From Sporosarcina sp. PTS2304 (GTDB lineage: Bacteria; Bacillota; Bacilli; Bacillales_A; Planococcaceae), in assembly GCF_003351785.1 (NCBI RefSeq), contig NZ_CP031230.1:1302001-1366000 (forward strand): a stretch of 64,000 bases of DNA, in the 5' to 3' direction. The notes beneath the pieces are model-generated. The model did not search any database. It had not been told where the DNA came from and saw nothing but the letters and a program-made list of their open reading frames with translations. Below are positions 17,981-26,574 of this stretch, one piece after another. Within the stretch, counting starts at the first letter, position 1; each line of letters begins with the position of its first letter. The position numbers and the translations under genes are program-made.

Positions 17981-18295
17981 TTATACGTGCTTTTCAACTA
18001 GTTGTGCAAGTGCTTCTTTTGGTTGAAAGCCTACTACCTTTTCTGCTACTTCTCCATCTTTGAAAAGTAGTAGTGTCGGGATCGACATGATTCCGAACTG
18101 GCTAGCAGTCGCTTGGTTATCATCAACGTTTACTTTGACGATATTTGCTTTTCCTTCAACTTCACCTGAAAGTTCTTCAAGTACAGGAGCGATCATTTTA
18201 CATGGTCCACACCAAGGTGCCCAAAAATCTACCAGTACTACGCCTTCTTTAATGTTTTCAGCAAAGTTTGAATCAGTTGCATTAATAATTGCCAT
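17981..18295 (-). CDS. trxA: Thioredoxin
   Basis: This 104-residue cytosolic disulfide reductase carries the active site WCGPC (Cys29/Cys32) and the cis-proline loop SIPTLLLF. The Shine-Dalgarno AAAGGAGG lies about 8 bases before the ATG. It sits after etfA as in B. subtilis; a TATAAT box at roughly 18332-18337 on the minus strand suggests it also has its own promoter. Confidence 0.97.
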   Translation of the reverse strand: MAIINATDSNFAENIKEGVVLVDFWAPWCGPCKMIAPVLEELSGEVEGKANIVKVNVDDNQATASQFGIMSIPTLLLFKDGEVAEKVVGFQPKEALAQLVEKHV

Positions 18296-18384
18296 TAGTA
18301 TTTCCTCCTTTAATCTGTAACTATATTCGCATTATATCACGGAGGATTCTTGCCGGCTAAAAAAATGCCTACAGCCTATTTTAT

Positions 18385-19359
18385 TTAGCTAACTTTAATT
18401 TTTTTGATTTCTTCAATCATAATAGGAATGATTTCAAAAATATCTCCGACAATACCGTAGTCTGCTATTTTAAAGATATTCGCTTCAGGATCTTTGTTGA
18501 TCGCGACGATTACTTTGGAGTTCGACATACCTGCTACGTGTTGAATCGCGCCAGATATTCCTGCAGCGATATAAAGATCTGGAGTAACCACTTTACCCGT
18601 TTGACCAATTTGCAGTGAATAATCACAATAGTCGGCGTCACACGCACCACGTGAAGCACCTACTGCCCCACCTAGTAAATTCGCCAGTTCTTTTAACGGT
18701 TCAAAGCCTTCTGCACCTTTGACGCCTCGACCGCCTGCTACGATTACTTTTGCTTCGGATAAGTCCACACCTTCAGTTGATTTACGTACAACATCTTTAA
18801 TAATGGAACGTAGATTCGTAATTTCTACTGATTTTGATGCAATATCACCTGTGCGACTAGCATCATGTGTAAATGGTTCGATATTGTTCGGACGAATTGA
18901 GATGAATAATAGTCCTTCTTTGATCTCAACTTTTTCGAATGCTTTACCTGAATAGATCGGACGAATAAATTCTGCATCATCGCCTTCCCCTTCGATTTTC
19001 GTAACGTCTGAAATAAGCCCGACCCCAAGCTTACTCGCTATTTTAGGAGATAAATCTTTTCCCATTGCAGTATGCCCAAAAACAATACCATCTGGTGATT
19101 CATCTTCGTAAACAGCCATGAACGCTTGACCGTAACCATCAGGAGTATAGTGCTTCAAATGTGGATGTTCCACTGTTACAACACGATCTGCTCCGTAATG
19201 AATCATTTCTTGTGCTATTGATTGCACTTGATCCCCTATTAATACAGCGACGACTTCTCCGCCACCTGAAATTTTCTTTGCTGCTGCGATTGTCTCATAA
19301 GATACGTTACGCAGTTCTCCATCACGCGCTTCACCTAAAACTAACATTTTTTTTGACAT
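18385..19359 (-). CDS. etfA: Electron transfer flavoprotein alpha subunit
   Basis: This 324-residue subunit binds FAD and passes electrons from acyl-CoA dehydrogenases towards the quinone pool. The C-terminal FAD domain is evident from VAGGRGVKG, GASRGACDA, QIGQTGKVVTPDLYIAAGISGA-type sequence (landmark QIGQTGKVV) and INKDPEANIFKIADYGIVGD. It is 34 bases downstream of etfB and is the last beta-oxidation gene of the lcfA cluster. No acyl-CoA dehydrogenase gene is in the window. Confidence 0.96.
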   Translation of the reverse strand: MSKKMLVLGEARDGELRNVSYETIAAAKKISGGGEVVAVLIGDQVQSIAQEMIHYGADRVVTVEHPHLKHYTPDGYGQAFMAVYEDESPDGIVFGHTAMGKDLSPKIASKLGVGLISDVTKIEGEGDDAEFIRPIYSGKAFEKVEIKEGLLFISIRPNNIEPFTHDASRTGDIASKSVEITNLRSIIKDVVRKSTEGVDLSEAKVIVAGGRGVKGAEGFEPLKELANLLGGAVGASRGACDADYCDYSLQIGQTGKVVTPDLYIAAGISGAIQHVAGMSNSKVIVAINKDPEANIFKIADYGIVGDIFEIIPIMIEEIKKIKVS

Positions 19360-19393
19360 AGTGTAGTCCTCCTCATAACGATTCTATATGGAA

Positions 19394-20167
19394 TTAAATA
19401 ACTTTCGCTTCAGAATGTAATAATTTCACTAGTTCAGCCGCTTGATCTGCTGGTTCACCTTCAAGCACGCGACCTGCTGATTTAGCTGGCGGCAAGAATA
19501 CTTCTTTCGTTTCAGTCTTCGCTTCTACATCCTCTTCTTCAAGATCTAAATCATCAAATTCCACTTCATCAAGCGGTTTTTTCTTCGCTTTCATAATTCC
19601 TGGCAGTGAAGGGTAACGAGGCTCATTCAATCCTTGTTGTGCAGTGACGAGTAAAGGAAGTGAAGTTTCAATTGTCTCCGAGTCACCTTCTACGTCGCGC
19701 ACAACGGTGACATTCGTTCCGTCTACAGTCAACTCTGTAATCGTAGTTACATAGTTGATACCTAGCAATTCCGCTACGCGCGGTCCGACTTGACCAGATC
19801 CGCCGTCAATCGCGACGTTACCCGCAAGAATTAAATCTACTTCCTTGTCTTTTAAGTATTCAGCAATAACTTTTGCTGATGTATATTCATCTATGTCGTC
19901 AATATCGTCTTCAATGTTAATTAAGACTGCTTTGTCTGCACCCATCGCCAATGCTGTACGTAATTGCTTTTCAGCGTCTTCATCACCGATAGATAGAACT
20001 GTGACTTCTCCGCCGTGCTCGTCACGTAATTGAATAGCTTCCTCTACTGCATACTCATCGTAGGGATTAATGATGAACTCCGCACCATCTTCAGAAATTG
20101 CACCGTTTGAGATTGAAATCTTTTCTTCCGTATCAAATGTTCTTTTTACCAATGCATAAATGTTCAT
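19394..20167 (-). CDS. etfB: Electron transfer flavoprotein beta subunit
   Basis: This 257-residue partner of EtfA binds AMP in place of a second cofactor. Family motifs include the N-terminal VKRTFDTEEKI, NPYDEYAVEEA, ALAMGADKAVLI and the signature DGGSGQVGPRVAELLGI with LPLLVTAQQGLNEPRYPSL (landmark NEPRYPSLPGIM). It is 23 bases from fadB and 34 from etfA, in the same operon. Confidence 0.96.
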   Translation of the reverse strand: MNIYALVKRTFDTEEKISISNGAISEDGAEFIINPYDEYAVEEAIQLRDEHGGEVTVLSIGDEDAEKQLRTALAMGADKAVLINIEDDIDDIDEYTSAKVIAEYLKDKEVDLILAGNVAIDGGSGQVGPRVAELLGINYVTTITELTVDGTNVTVVRDVEGDSETIETSLPLLVTAQQGLNEPRYPSLPGIMKAKKKPLDEVEFDDLDLEEEDVEAKTETKEVFLPPAKSAGRVLEGEPADQAAELVKLLHSEAKVI

Positions 20168-20190
20168 TAATAGAACCTCCTATTCGATAA

Positions 20191-20964
20191 TTACTTTCCT
20201 GTAAATGTAGGTTGACGCTTTTCAATAAATGCTTGAATACCTTCTTTTGCGTCATTTGAACCAAATACTTCTCCAAATGACTTCGCTTCGGCTTCCACGC
20301 CGTCATAAAAAGATTGATTCTTTGAATAAGATAACATGTGAAGAGCATGCTTTACAGCAATAGGGCTCTTATTTGCAAGCTTTTTCGCAAAATTCAAAGT
20401 GTTCTCCATCAATTCTTCGTCATCAAACGCATGATTAGCAAGACCCCACTGCACTGCATGCTCACCTGAAATCGGGTCACTTGTCAGCATCATTTCTGCT
20501 GCTTTAGCTACACCGACCAGCCTAGGCAGCCTTTGTGTACCAGCAAATCCCGGTATTAGTCCAAGCTGAAGTTCAGGCAATCCAAGTTTGGAACTTTTCG
20601 TTACTAAGCGGATATGGCATGCCATAGCTAGTTCTAAGCCACCACCAAGGGCCGCACCATGAATGGAAGCGATTACAGGTTTAGGAAAGTTTTCTAAACG
20701 TTCGAATACTTTCTGACCATTTGCAGACATTTTCGAAAATGCTTCACCGCTTTCTACTGAAGTGAATTCTTTTATATCTGCGCCTGCAGAAAAGAACCTT
20801 CCTTCACCATATAAAATTACAACACGCACATGTTCATCTTGCTCTACTTTCGTCAGAAGTTGGTCAACCTCTTCGATAAGTTTTGAAGACAAAGCATTTG
20901 CGGGAGGATGATTAATTTTCGCCAAAGCGACAAAGCCATCTTTCTCCATTGTGATCAACGTCAT
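20191..20964 (-). CDS. fadB: Enoyl-CoA hydratase
   Basis: This 257-residue crotonase-fold enzyme hydrates trans-2-enoyl-CoA in beta-oxidation. The oxyanion-hole segments FFSAGADIKEF and HGAALGGGLELAMAC are visible, as is ELQLGLIPGFAGTQRL, which includes one catalytic Glu region. It follows fadR by 29 bases and precedes etfB. The name follows B. subtilis usage (fadB is hydratase only, not the E. coli bifunctional protein). Confidence 0.94.
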   Translation of the reverse strand: MTLITMEKDGFVALAKINHPPANALSSKLIEEVDQLLTKVEQDEHVRVVILYGEGRFFSAGADIKEFTSVESGEAFSKMSANGQKVFERLENFPKPVIASIHGAALGGGLELAMACHIRLVTKSSKLGLPELQLGLIPGFAGTQRLPRLVGVAKAAEMMLTSDPISGEHAVQWGLANHAFDDEELMENTLNFAKKLANKSPIAVKHALHMLSYSKNQSFYDGVEAEAKSFGEVFGSNDAKEGIQAFIEKRQPTFTGK

Positions 20965-20993
20965 GTATTACCTCTCCTTTCACACTATTACAG

Positions 20994-21575
20994 TTATTGC
21001 TGGAAACCGCATAATAACATTTTGCTAACTTTTGGTGCTGTTTTTAGCAAATCAAACTTTTGTTCATTCATTACCCATGAAGTAATAGTCTCGTCCATCG
21101 TACCAAATAACATTTGACGAGCAAGCCGCAAATCTAGATCAGGGGAAAGCTCACCTGTCTCCATTCCACTTTTAAGCAATTCGTCCAGTAAAAACATATA
21201 CTCTTTTAAAATGTTGTTAATTTGAAATCTTAGCTCTCTGTTTGACTGTCTAAGTTCCAATTGTGTTACAATCGCCAAATGCGGATCTTCTTGTAATACT
21301 CTAAAATGACTTTCTATTACTAACAGTAGCTTTTCAGAGATAGGAAGATCTTTTTCTAGTATGACATGAATGTTCTCGCTGAAAATACCCATTTTCTCTT
21401 GAAAAACGGAAATTAAGATGTCTTCTTTATTTTTAAAGTAAAGATAAATAGTACCATCCGCAACTCCCGCTTCTTTGGCGATTTTTGATACTTGCGCCTG
21501 GTGATAGCCGTTTTCCGCAATTACAACAACTGCAGCGTCTACAATTTGTTTATACTTTGGCTTCGTACGTTTCAA
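20994..21575 (-). CDS. fadR: TetR-family fatty-acid regulator FadR
   Basis: This 193-residue TetR repressor releases DNA when bound to long-chain acyl-CoA (knowledge of B. subtilis FadR). The N-terminal HTH is clear: IVDAAVVVIAENGYHQAQVSKIA and GVADGTIYLYFKNKEDILISVF (landmark DGTIYLYFKNKEDIL). Its position between lcfA and fadB is conserved. A FadR-type palindrome and its own promoter lie in the 89-base gap upstream, which indicates autoregulation. Confidence 0.95.
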   Translation of the reverse strand: MKRTKPKYKQIVDAAVVVIAENGYHQAQVSKIAKEAGVADGTIYLYFKNKEDILISVFQEKMGIFSENIHVILEKDLPISEKLLLVIESHFRVLQEDPHLAIVTQLELRQSNRELRFQINNILKEYMFLLDELLKSGMETGELSPDLDLRLARQMLFGTMDETITSWVMNEQKFDLLKTAPKVSKMLLCGFQQ

Positions 21576-21596
21576 TGTAATTCACCACCAAAAAAG

Positions 21597-21656
21597 AAAA
21601 TATGAATGAGAATTCATTCATATTTTCATAATAATGAATGTTTCTATTAGAGTCAA
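21597..21656 (-). promoter_or_regulatory. fadR promoter with FadR operator
   Basis: On the minus strand TTGACT, 17 bases and TATTAT (21628-21633) form a good promoter. Two bases further on is an inverted repeat with perfect 13-bp arms (21597-21609, 21614-21626). Its core TGAATGAGAATTCATTCA has exactly the TGAATGA-N4-TCATTCA arms of the B. subtilis FadR box. This would autoregulate fadR and give fadB-etfBA a second, FadR-controlled promoter. Confidence 0.85.
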
Positions 21657-21664
21657 GTATTTAG

Positions 21665-23368
21665 TCATGAAGTTCTGTGTGAATCTTTATCTTCAGAAAA
21701 CTTTCTTTTTTCTTCATCTATAAGCGTTCTGCGTAAAATTTTACCGACTGCTGTTTTCGGTAAATCGTCACGGAAATCATACTGTTTTGGAACTTTAAAT
21801 GCAGCTAATTGTTTTCGGCAGTACTCATCTAATTCTCTTTCAGTTACAGAATATCCTTCTTTTAGCACGATATACGCTTTTACTGTTTCTCCGCGGTATG
21901 GATCAGGCACACCTGCCACGATACACTCTTGAATCGCGGGGTGTTCATATAACACTTCTTCTATTTCACGTGGATATACATTAAATCCACTCGCAATAAT
22001 CATATCTTTCTTACGGTCAACAATATAAAAGTACCCATCTTCGTCCATATACCCTAAGTCACCTGTCAAAAACCAACCTCCGCGAAATGTCTCTTGTGTA
22101 TCATCAGGTCTATTCCAATATCCTGTCATCACTTGCGGACCTTTCACCGCAATTTCACCTATTTCACCTATTGGTAAAGGATCAGTCGTGTTCGGCCCTA
22201 TAATACAGGCATCTGTATCTGGCCAAGGAACTCCTACTGTTCCTCTTTTCTGCAATCCATCCCATACAAAGTTCGCCATTACTACCGGAGAAGTTTCTGT
22301 CAACCCATATCCTTCTACTAATTTTCCACCTGTAACCGCTTCAAATTTATCTTTTACCTCTACCGGCAAAGCTGCTGATCCACTAATACATGCTTTGATG
22401 GATGATAAATCATATTTATCAATGTCCGGTTGATTTAAAAGACCGATATAAATCGTTGGCGCTCCAGGAAAGAGCGTTGGTTTTTGTTTGTCAATTTCTT
22501 TCAGAGCAGTTTTAAAATCGAATTTAGGAACCAGTACCATGCGATGCCCTTTCATTACAGCGTAAATCAACACCGTTGTCATGCCGTATACGTGAAAGAA
22601 CGGTAAAATTCCCATTATTGTTTCTTTGCCATCCTCTGTTTTATATAGCCAAGCATTACACATCTCAGTATTACTAATTAAATTAGCATGTGTTAACTCT
22701 ACACCTTTTGGGGGTCCTGTTGTGCCACCCGTATACTGAAGTAAAGCCAGATCCCCTTTTTCAAAAGTTACATGGATAGGTTCAGGTTTTGTCGATTTCA
22801 TTATTTCAGTATACAAATGATGGATTCCCCGATGTTCTACTTTCACTGTCAGTTTATGTTCTTTCTTTTGTATAAAAGGATAAATTAAATTTTTTGGGAA
22901 TGGCAAATAATCTTTTATACCCGTAATGATGATATGTTCCAATGAAGTGTCTTTCATAGCTTTTGAAATTCTCGGAAATAAAATATCAAGAGAAATTATG
23001 ACTTTCGCGCCTGAATCGGATAATTGATACTTCAATTCACGTTCAGTATACAATGGGTTTGTTTGTACAATAATCCCACCCGCATATAGAATTCCATAAT
23101 AAGCAATCGCGCCTTGTGGGCAGTTCGGTAGCATTATCGCTACACGATCACCTTTTACGACTCCTAATTTTTGTAGGTATGTCGCAAATTTTAAAGCTGA
23201 CTCGTGAAACTCTGAATAAGAAATATCTCTACCTAAAAAATGTATAGCGGTTTTATCAGGATATTTTTTACTAGATCTAGTCAAGTAGTCTTGCAAAGGT
23301 ATTTGCTCATATTCCAAGTTTGCTGGAATTTCGGAAGGATACGCTGAAAGCCAAGGTCTTTTTGTCAT
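21665..23368 (-). CDS. lcfA: Long-chain fatty-acid-CoA ligase
   Basis: This 567-residue adenylate-forming enzyme activates fatty acids with ATP and CoA for beta-oxidation. The ANL motifs appear in order: YTGGTTGPPKGVELTH, GYGLTETSP, GDLGYMDEDGYFYIVDRKKD (landmark YFYIVDRKKDMI) and the C-terminal catalytic lysine in PKTAVGKILRR. The open frame begins at 23407, but the ATG at 23368 follows AAAGGAG by about 9 bases and begins MTKRPW. It heads the lcfA-fadR-fadB-etfB-etfA cluster and has a promoter with a palindromic operator and a CcpA-like site. Confidence 0.95.
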   Translation of the reverse strand: MTKRPWLSAYPSEIPANLEYEQIPLQDYLTRSSKKYPDKTAIHFLGRDISYSEFHESALKFATYLQKLGVVKGDRVAIMLPNCPQGAIAYYGILYAGGIIVQTNPLYTERELKYQLSDSGAKVIISLDILFPRISKAMKDTSLEHIIITGIKDYLPFPKNLIYPFIQKKEHKLTVKVEHRGIHHLYTEIMKSTKPEPIHVTFEKGDLALLQYTGGTTGPPKGVELTHANLISNTEMCNAWLYKTEDGKETIMGILPFFHVYGMTTVLIYAVMKGHRMVLVPKFDFKTALKEIDKQKPTLFPGAPTIYIGLLNQPDIDKYDLSSIKACISGSAALPVEVKDKFEAVTGGKLVEGYGLTETSPVVMANFVWDGLQKRGTVGVPWPDTDACIIGPNTTDPLPIGEIGEIAVKGPQVMTGYWNRPDDTQETFRGGWFLTGDLGYMDEDGYFYIVDRKKDMIIASGFNVYPREIEEVLYEHPAIQECIVAGVPDPYRGETVKAYIVLKEGYSVTERELDEYCRKQLAAFKVPKQYDFRDDLPKTAVGKILRRTLIDEEKRKFSEDKDSHRTS

Positions 23369-23400
23369 CTTAACAACTCCTTTACATAAATATAATTGTT

Positions 23401-23448
23401 TGAACATTCCTTGTTCATTAGTATATCGATAAACTATTCAATTTACAA
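23401..23448 (-). promoter_or_regulatory. lcfA promoter with palindromic operator
   Basis: TTGTAA, a 17-base spacer and TATACT (23420-23425) on the minus strand are followed after two bases by TGAACA-N5-TGTTCA (23401-23417), which covers the likely start site. It resembles but does not match the FadR box; FadR or a diverged site is the first candidate. Confidence 0.72.
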
Positions 23449-23455
23449 CATAAAA

Positions 23456-23470
23456 ATGAAAGCGCTTTAT
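23456..23470 (-). promoter_or_regulatory. Candidate CcpA (cre) site upstream of lcfA
   Basis: ATGAAAGCGCTTTAT fits the cre pattern WTGNAANCGNWNNCW at all but one position and is nearly palindromic at its core. It lies just upstream of the lcfA -35 box. lcfA is under carbon catabolite control in B. subtilis. Confidence 0.6.
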
Positions 23471-23604
23471 TTGCGTTCTCCTAAATAAACGATGACAACG
23501 TATATACGACTTACACTATATTGACTCTTTAGTCTATTGTTCAAGAAATCTATTTATACATAAGTAAACAGAATTTTTTCGATTTTGTGAGATAAGAAAT
23601 ACAA

Positions 23605-23634
23605 AACACACCAAGACCGCAGTCATGGTGTGTT
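23605..23634 (-). terminator. Hairpin ending the DUF350 unit
   Basis: A perfect 9-bp stem AACACACCA / TGGTGTGTT with a 12-nt loop is followed on the minus strand by TTTGTATTT. The stop codon of the small ORF at 23623 is inside the loop and stem. Confidence 0.65.
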
Positions 23635-23709
23635 TGTGAAAAGCCAATATACCCCTATCAACACAAAGAGTACACAGACTACTAATAAAACTTTAATTAA
23701 TCTTTCCAT
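23623..23709 (-). CDS. Possible 28-residue membrane miniprotein
   Basis: An ATG at 23709 opens a 28-codon frame of one hydrophobic helix: it begins MERLIKVLLVVCVLF and ends VYWLFTNTP. Two charged residues precede the helix, giving a normal inside-positive orientation. AGGAG lies 10 bases upstream. It starts 13 bases after the DUF350 gene's stop on the same strand, and the following hairpin overlaps its stop. I do not recognise it. A random hydrophobic frame of this length could occur by chance, but spacing, ribosome site and context support it. Confidence 0.5.
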   Translation of the reverse strand: MERLIKVLLVVCVLFVLIGVYWLFTNTP

Positions 23710-23722
23710 CTACAATGCACTC

Positions 23723-24136
23723 CTAAGATATACTGGCGCCAATGACGAATGATAGACCGACCGAAATACAGAGCGAAATAAAAGCAACAGAGCGATTGTC
23801 TGCCTGTATTTCCTCATCTACTTTAAATTTCGGAGTTAGAAATTCGAACAACAGGTATGCGAATACGAGTAATGTAAACCCGAATAGTCCCCAGCCCATC
23901 ATTTGCGGCAAACTATTATGCTGTTCAATAGAATACCGGAAAATATTCGCTACACCAAATATTTTTCCACCCGTAGCCATCGCAACTGATAAATTGCCTT
24001 TTCTAATCTCTTCCCAGTTTTTATATTTCGTTACCATTTCAAATAATACCATAGAGACGATCAAACAAAGTGTGACTACGCTGAAATAGCCAGCCGTCTC
24101 AACTAATGGATGACTCCAGAACCCCGTATGATTCAT
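23723..24136 (-). CDS. DUF350 family membrane protein (YshE-like)
   Basis: This 137-residue protein has four hydrophobic segments, roughly residues 15-35, 48-68, 78-98 and 112-132, as expected for DUF350. The function is not established for bacilli. It follows mutS2 by 64 bases, the same position as yshE in B. subtilis. GAGGTG lies 7-9 bases before the ATG. Confidence 0.87.
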   Translation of the reverse strand: MNHTGFWSHPLVETAGYFSVVTLCLIVSMVLFEMVTKYKNWEEIRKGNLSVAMATGGKIFGVANIFRYSIEQHNSLPQMMGWGLFGFTLLVFAYLLFEFLTPKFKVDEEIQADNRSVAFISLCISVGLSFVIGASIS

Positions 24137-24200
24137 AAGTTATGCACCTCTTCTTGTTCTCTTACTTGTCATACGGTTCAAATAGTCGAAAGGTTTCATT

Positions 24201-26558
24201 TTATTTTAACTCCACGACAGTTACTCCATGACCTCCTTCTCCCGCTTCACCAAATCGATAATTTTTGACGCGTGAATGCTTTTTCAAATATTGTTGAACA
24301 CCTTTTTGAAGTGCACCTGTACCTTTTCCGTGAATAATAGATACTTGGTGGTAATTGGAAAGTAGTGCATCGTCTAAATATTTCTCCGTTCGCGCGATGG
24401 CATCTTCATAGCGTTCACCCCGTAAATCCAATTCTAACTTCACATGACTTGAACGACCTCTGACTGCCCCTGCCACTACTTGCTTTTTCTCTTTTTCTGG
24501 TTTCGTATATTGAAGACCGGATTCTTGTAATTTCATTTTCAAAATCCCAATTTGTACAATCCATTCTTTGTCAGATACTTTTTCTATAAGCGTTCCTTTT
24601 TGACCATATGCGAGTACTTTTACTTCATCACCTACTTGCAATGGTCGTGGGCCTGCTTGTGCTTTTGCAACTTTCTTTTTCCTTTCTTCGGGCGCAGCAC
24701 CTTCTAATCGTTTACGCGCTTCAATTAATTCATGTTCTTTTACAGAAGCTCCTGCATTCATACGTAACGCGCGTAAATCAGAAATAACAGCTTCCGATTC
24801 CGTTCTAGCTTGCTCCACAATTTTCTTTGCACGTTCTTTAGCAGCTTCCGTTAAACGATCTTTCTGCTCTTCAAAATCCTCCAACTTTGCATGTAAATCT
24901 TTCTTTAACTTTTCAGTCTCGATTAATAATTCGTGCGTGCGCTCCGCATCTTTTTCAGATTGTACACGACTGGTTTCAAGTGAAGCAATCATTGAATCTA
25001 CTTCTCCACGATCCTCACCTGTAAATGTCTTCGCACGATCAATAATATGAGTATGCAAGCCTAATCGTTTAGATATTTCAAAAGCGTTGCTTCGCCCTGG
25101 TACACCGATGAGCAATCGATAAGTAGGACTTAACGTATCAATATCAAATTCCACACTTGCATTTGCGACGCCTGGACGATTATAGCCATACGCTTTTAAT
25201 TCGGGATAATGCGTAGTGGCCATTACACGTGCGCCACTCCCGTGAACTTCATCCAGTATGGAGATAGCAAGTGCTGCTCCTTCTTGAGGGTCAGTACCCG
25301 AACCTAATTCATCAAATAATATCAATGATCGTTCATCATACTTTTTTAGAATATCCACAATGTTAACCATATGTGAGGAGAACGTACTTAAACTTTGTTC
25401 AATAGATTGTTCATCTCCAATATCTGCATATATGGAATCAAATACTGCGATTTCAGACCCATCCAATACTGGAATCGGCAGTCCCGCTTGAGCCATTAGT
25501 GTACATAAGCCAACTGTTTTGAGAGTCACTGTTTTCCCGCCTGTATTAGGTCCCGTAATTACAATTGTTGTAATATCTGAACCAAACTCAATCGTATTAG
25601 CAACCGCTTCTTCAATCGGCAACAAAGGATGTCGTGCTTTAGCCAGTCGCATATAACCGTCGGCATTTACAGCAGGTTTTGTACATTTATTGGCTGTACC
25701 GTATTTCGCTTTTGCTAAAATCACATCGACCGCTGCAAGTAATTGCACTAAAGTAAATAAGTCATGTGCTACTTCTTGGACACTAGCAGACAAAGCAAGC
25801 AAAATCTTTTCAATTTCTTCCTGTTCTTTGACTTTTAACGTACGAATTTCATTGTTTGCCTGAACTACTGCATCAGGCTCAATAAATAACGTTTGTCCAG
25901 AAGAAGACATATCATGAATTACACCACCGTAATGTGAACGATATTCCGCCTTTACTGGAATCACATAGCGATCATTCCGAATAGTCACAATAGAATCCGA
26001 TAGCATTTTCGCAGCATTCTTCCCACGTGTATAGCTTTCTAACCGTTCCCGAACGCGACTTTCCTGTATTCGCAAACTTTGTCGAATCGATCGCAAAGCA
26101 GAAGATGCGCTATCCACTACACGACCATTATCATCAATAGAGGCGTGGATTTCGTGCTCTAATCCCGTTAGAACAGGCATCGCGTCTTTTCGTGCAAGCA
26201 AATGTGGAATTGAAATATCTTCTTCTGCCTCTACCCCTTCTAAAAACTGACGGAGTACTCTACTCGCTCGAATAGTATCCGCGATTTCCACCAGTTCCAT
26301 CGCGCTTAACATGCCACCAATTTGCGCTCGTTTTGCATGTGGACGAATGTCATGAATCCCACCCATTGGAACGTTACCACGTAACCGCAAAATCGCTAAT
26401 CCTTCATCTGTTTCTTCCAATAAGATCTGGACATCTTCCAAATTACGAGAAGGGACTAGCTGTTCTACATGCGTTCTACCTGCGGATGATGTACAATGCG
26501 CTGCAACTTGCACAATAATCTTATCAAACTCAAGTGTTTTTAAGACACGCTTTTCCAA
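24201..26558 (-). CDS. mutS2: MutS2 (ribosome-collision/recombination ATPase)
   Basis: This 785-residue protein has a MutS-like ATPase core with Walker A TGPNTGGKTVTLKT, Walker B ILFDELGSGTDPQEG and TTHYPELKAYG, then a coiled-coil stretch, a KOW-like segment (VGDEVKVLAYGQKGTL) and a C-terminal Smr nuclease domain (LDLRGERYEDA, IIHGKGTGALQKG). It lacks the mismatch-recognition domain of MutS1. In B. subtilis the protein splits or rescues collided ribosomes; recombination roles are described in other species. It lies between polX and yshE as in B. subtilis. Confidence 0.95.
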   Translation of the reverse strand: MEKRVLKTLEFDKIIVQVAAHCTSSAGRTHVEQLVPSRNLEDVQILLEETDEGLAILRLRGNVPMGGIHDIRPHAKRAQIGGMLSAMELVEIADTIRASRVLRQFLEGVEAEEDISIPHLLARKDAMPVLTGLEHEIHASIDDNGRVVDSASSALRSIRQSLRIQESRVRERLESYTRGKNAAKMLSDSIVTIRNDRYVIPVKAEYRSHYGGVIHDMSSSGQTLFIEPDAVVQANNEIRTLKVKEQEEIEKILLALSASVQEVAHDLFTLVQLLAAVDVILAKAKYGTANKCTKPAVNADGYMRLAKARHPLLPIEEAVANTIEFGSDITTIVITGPNTGGKTVTLKTVGLCTLMAQAGLPIPVLDGSEIAVFDSIYADIGDEQSIEQSLSTFSSHMVNIVDILKKYDERSLILFDELGSGTDPQEGAALAISILDEVHGSGARVMATTHYPELKAYGYNRPGVANASVEFDIDTLSPTYRLLIGVPGRSNAFEISKRLGLHTHIIDRAKTFTGEDRGEVDSMIASLETSRVQSEKDAERTHELLIETEKLKKDLHAKLEDFEEQKDRLTEAAKERAKKIVEQARTESEAVISDLRALRMNAGASVKEHELIEARKRLEGAAPEERKKKVAKAQAGPRPLQVGDEVKVLAYGQKGTLIEKVSDKEWIVQIGILKMKLQESGLQYTKPEKEKKQVVAGAVRGRSSHVKLELDLRGERYEDAIARTEKYLDDALLSNYHQVSIIHGKGTGALQKGVQQYLKKHSRVKNYRFGEAGEGGHGVTVVELK

Positions 26559-26574
26559 TGTCTTACACTTCCTT

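Noticed and set aside
18340..18384. Terminator between etfA and trxA
   Set aside because: A T run is present, but the preceding bases do not form a convincing stem.
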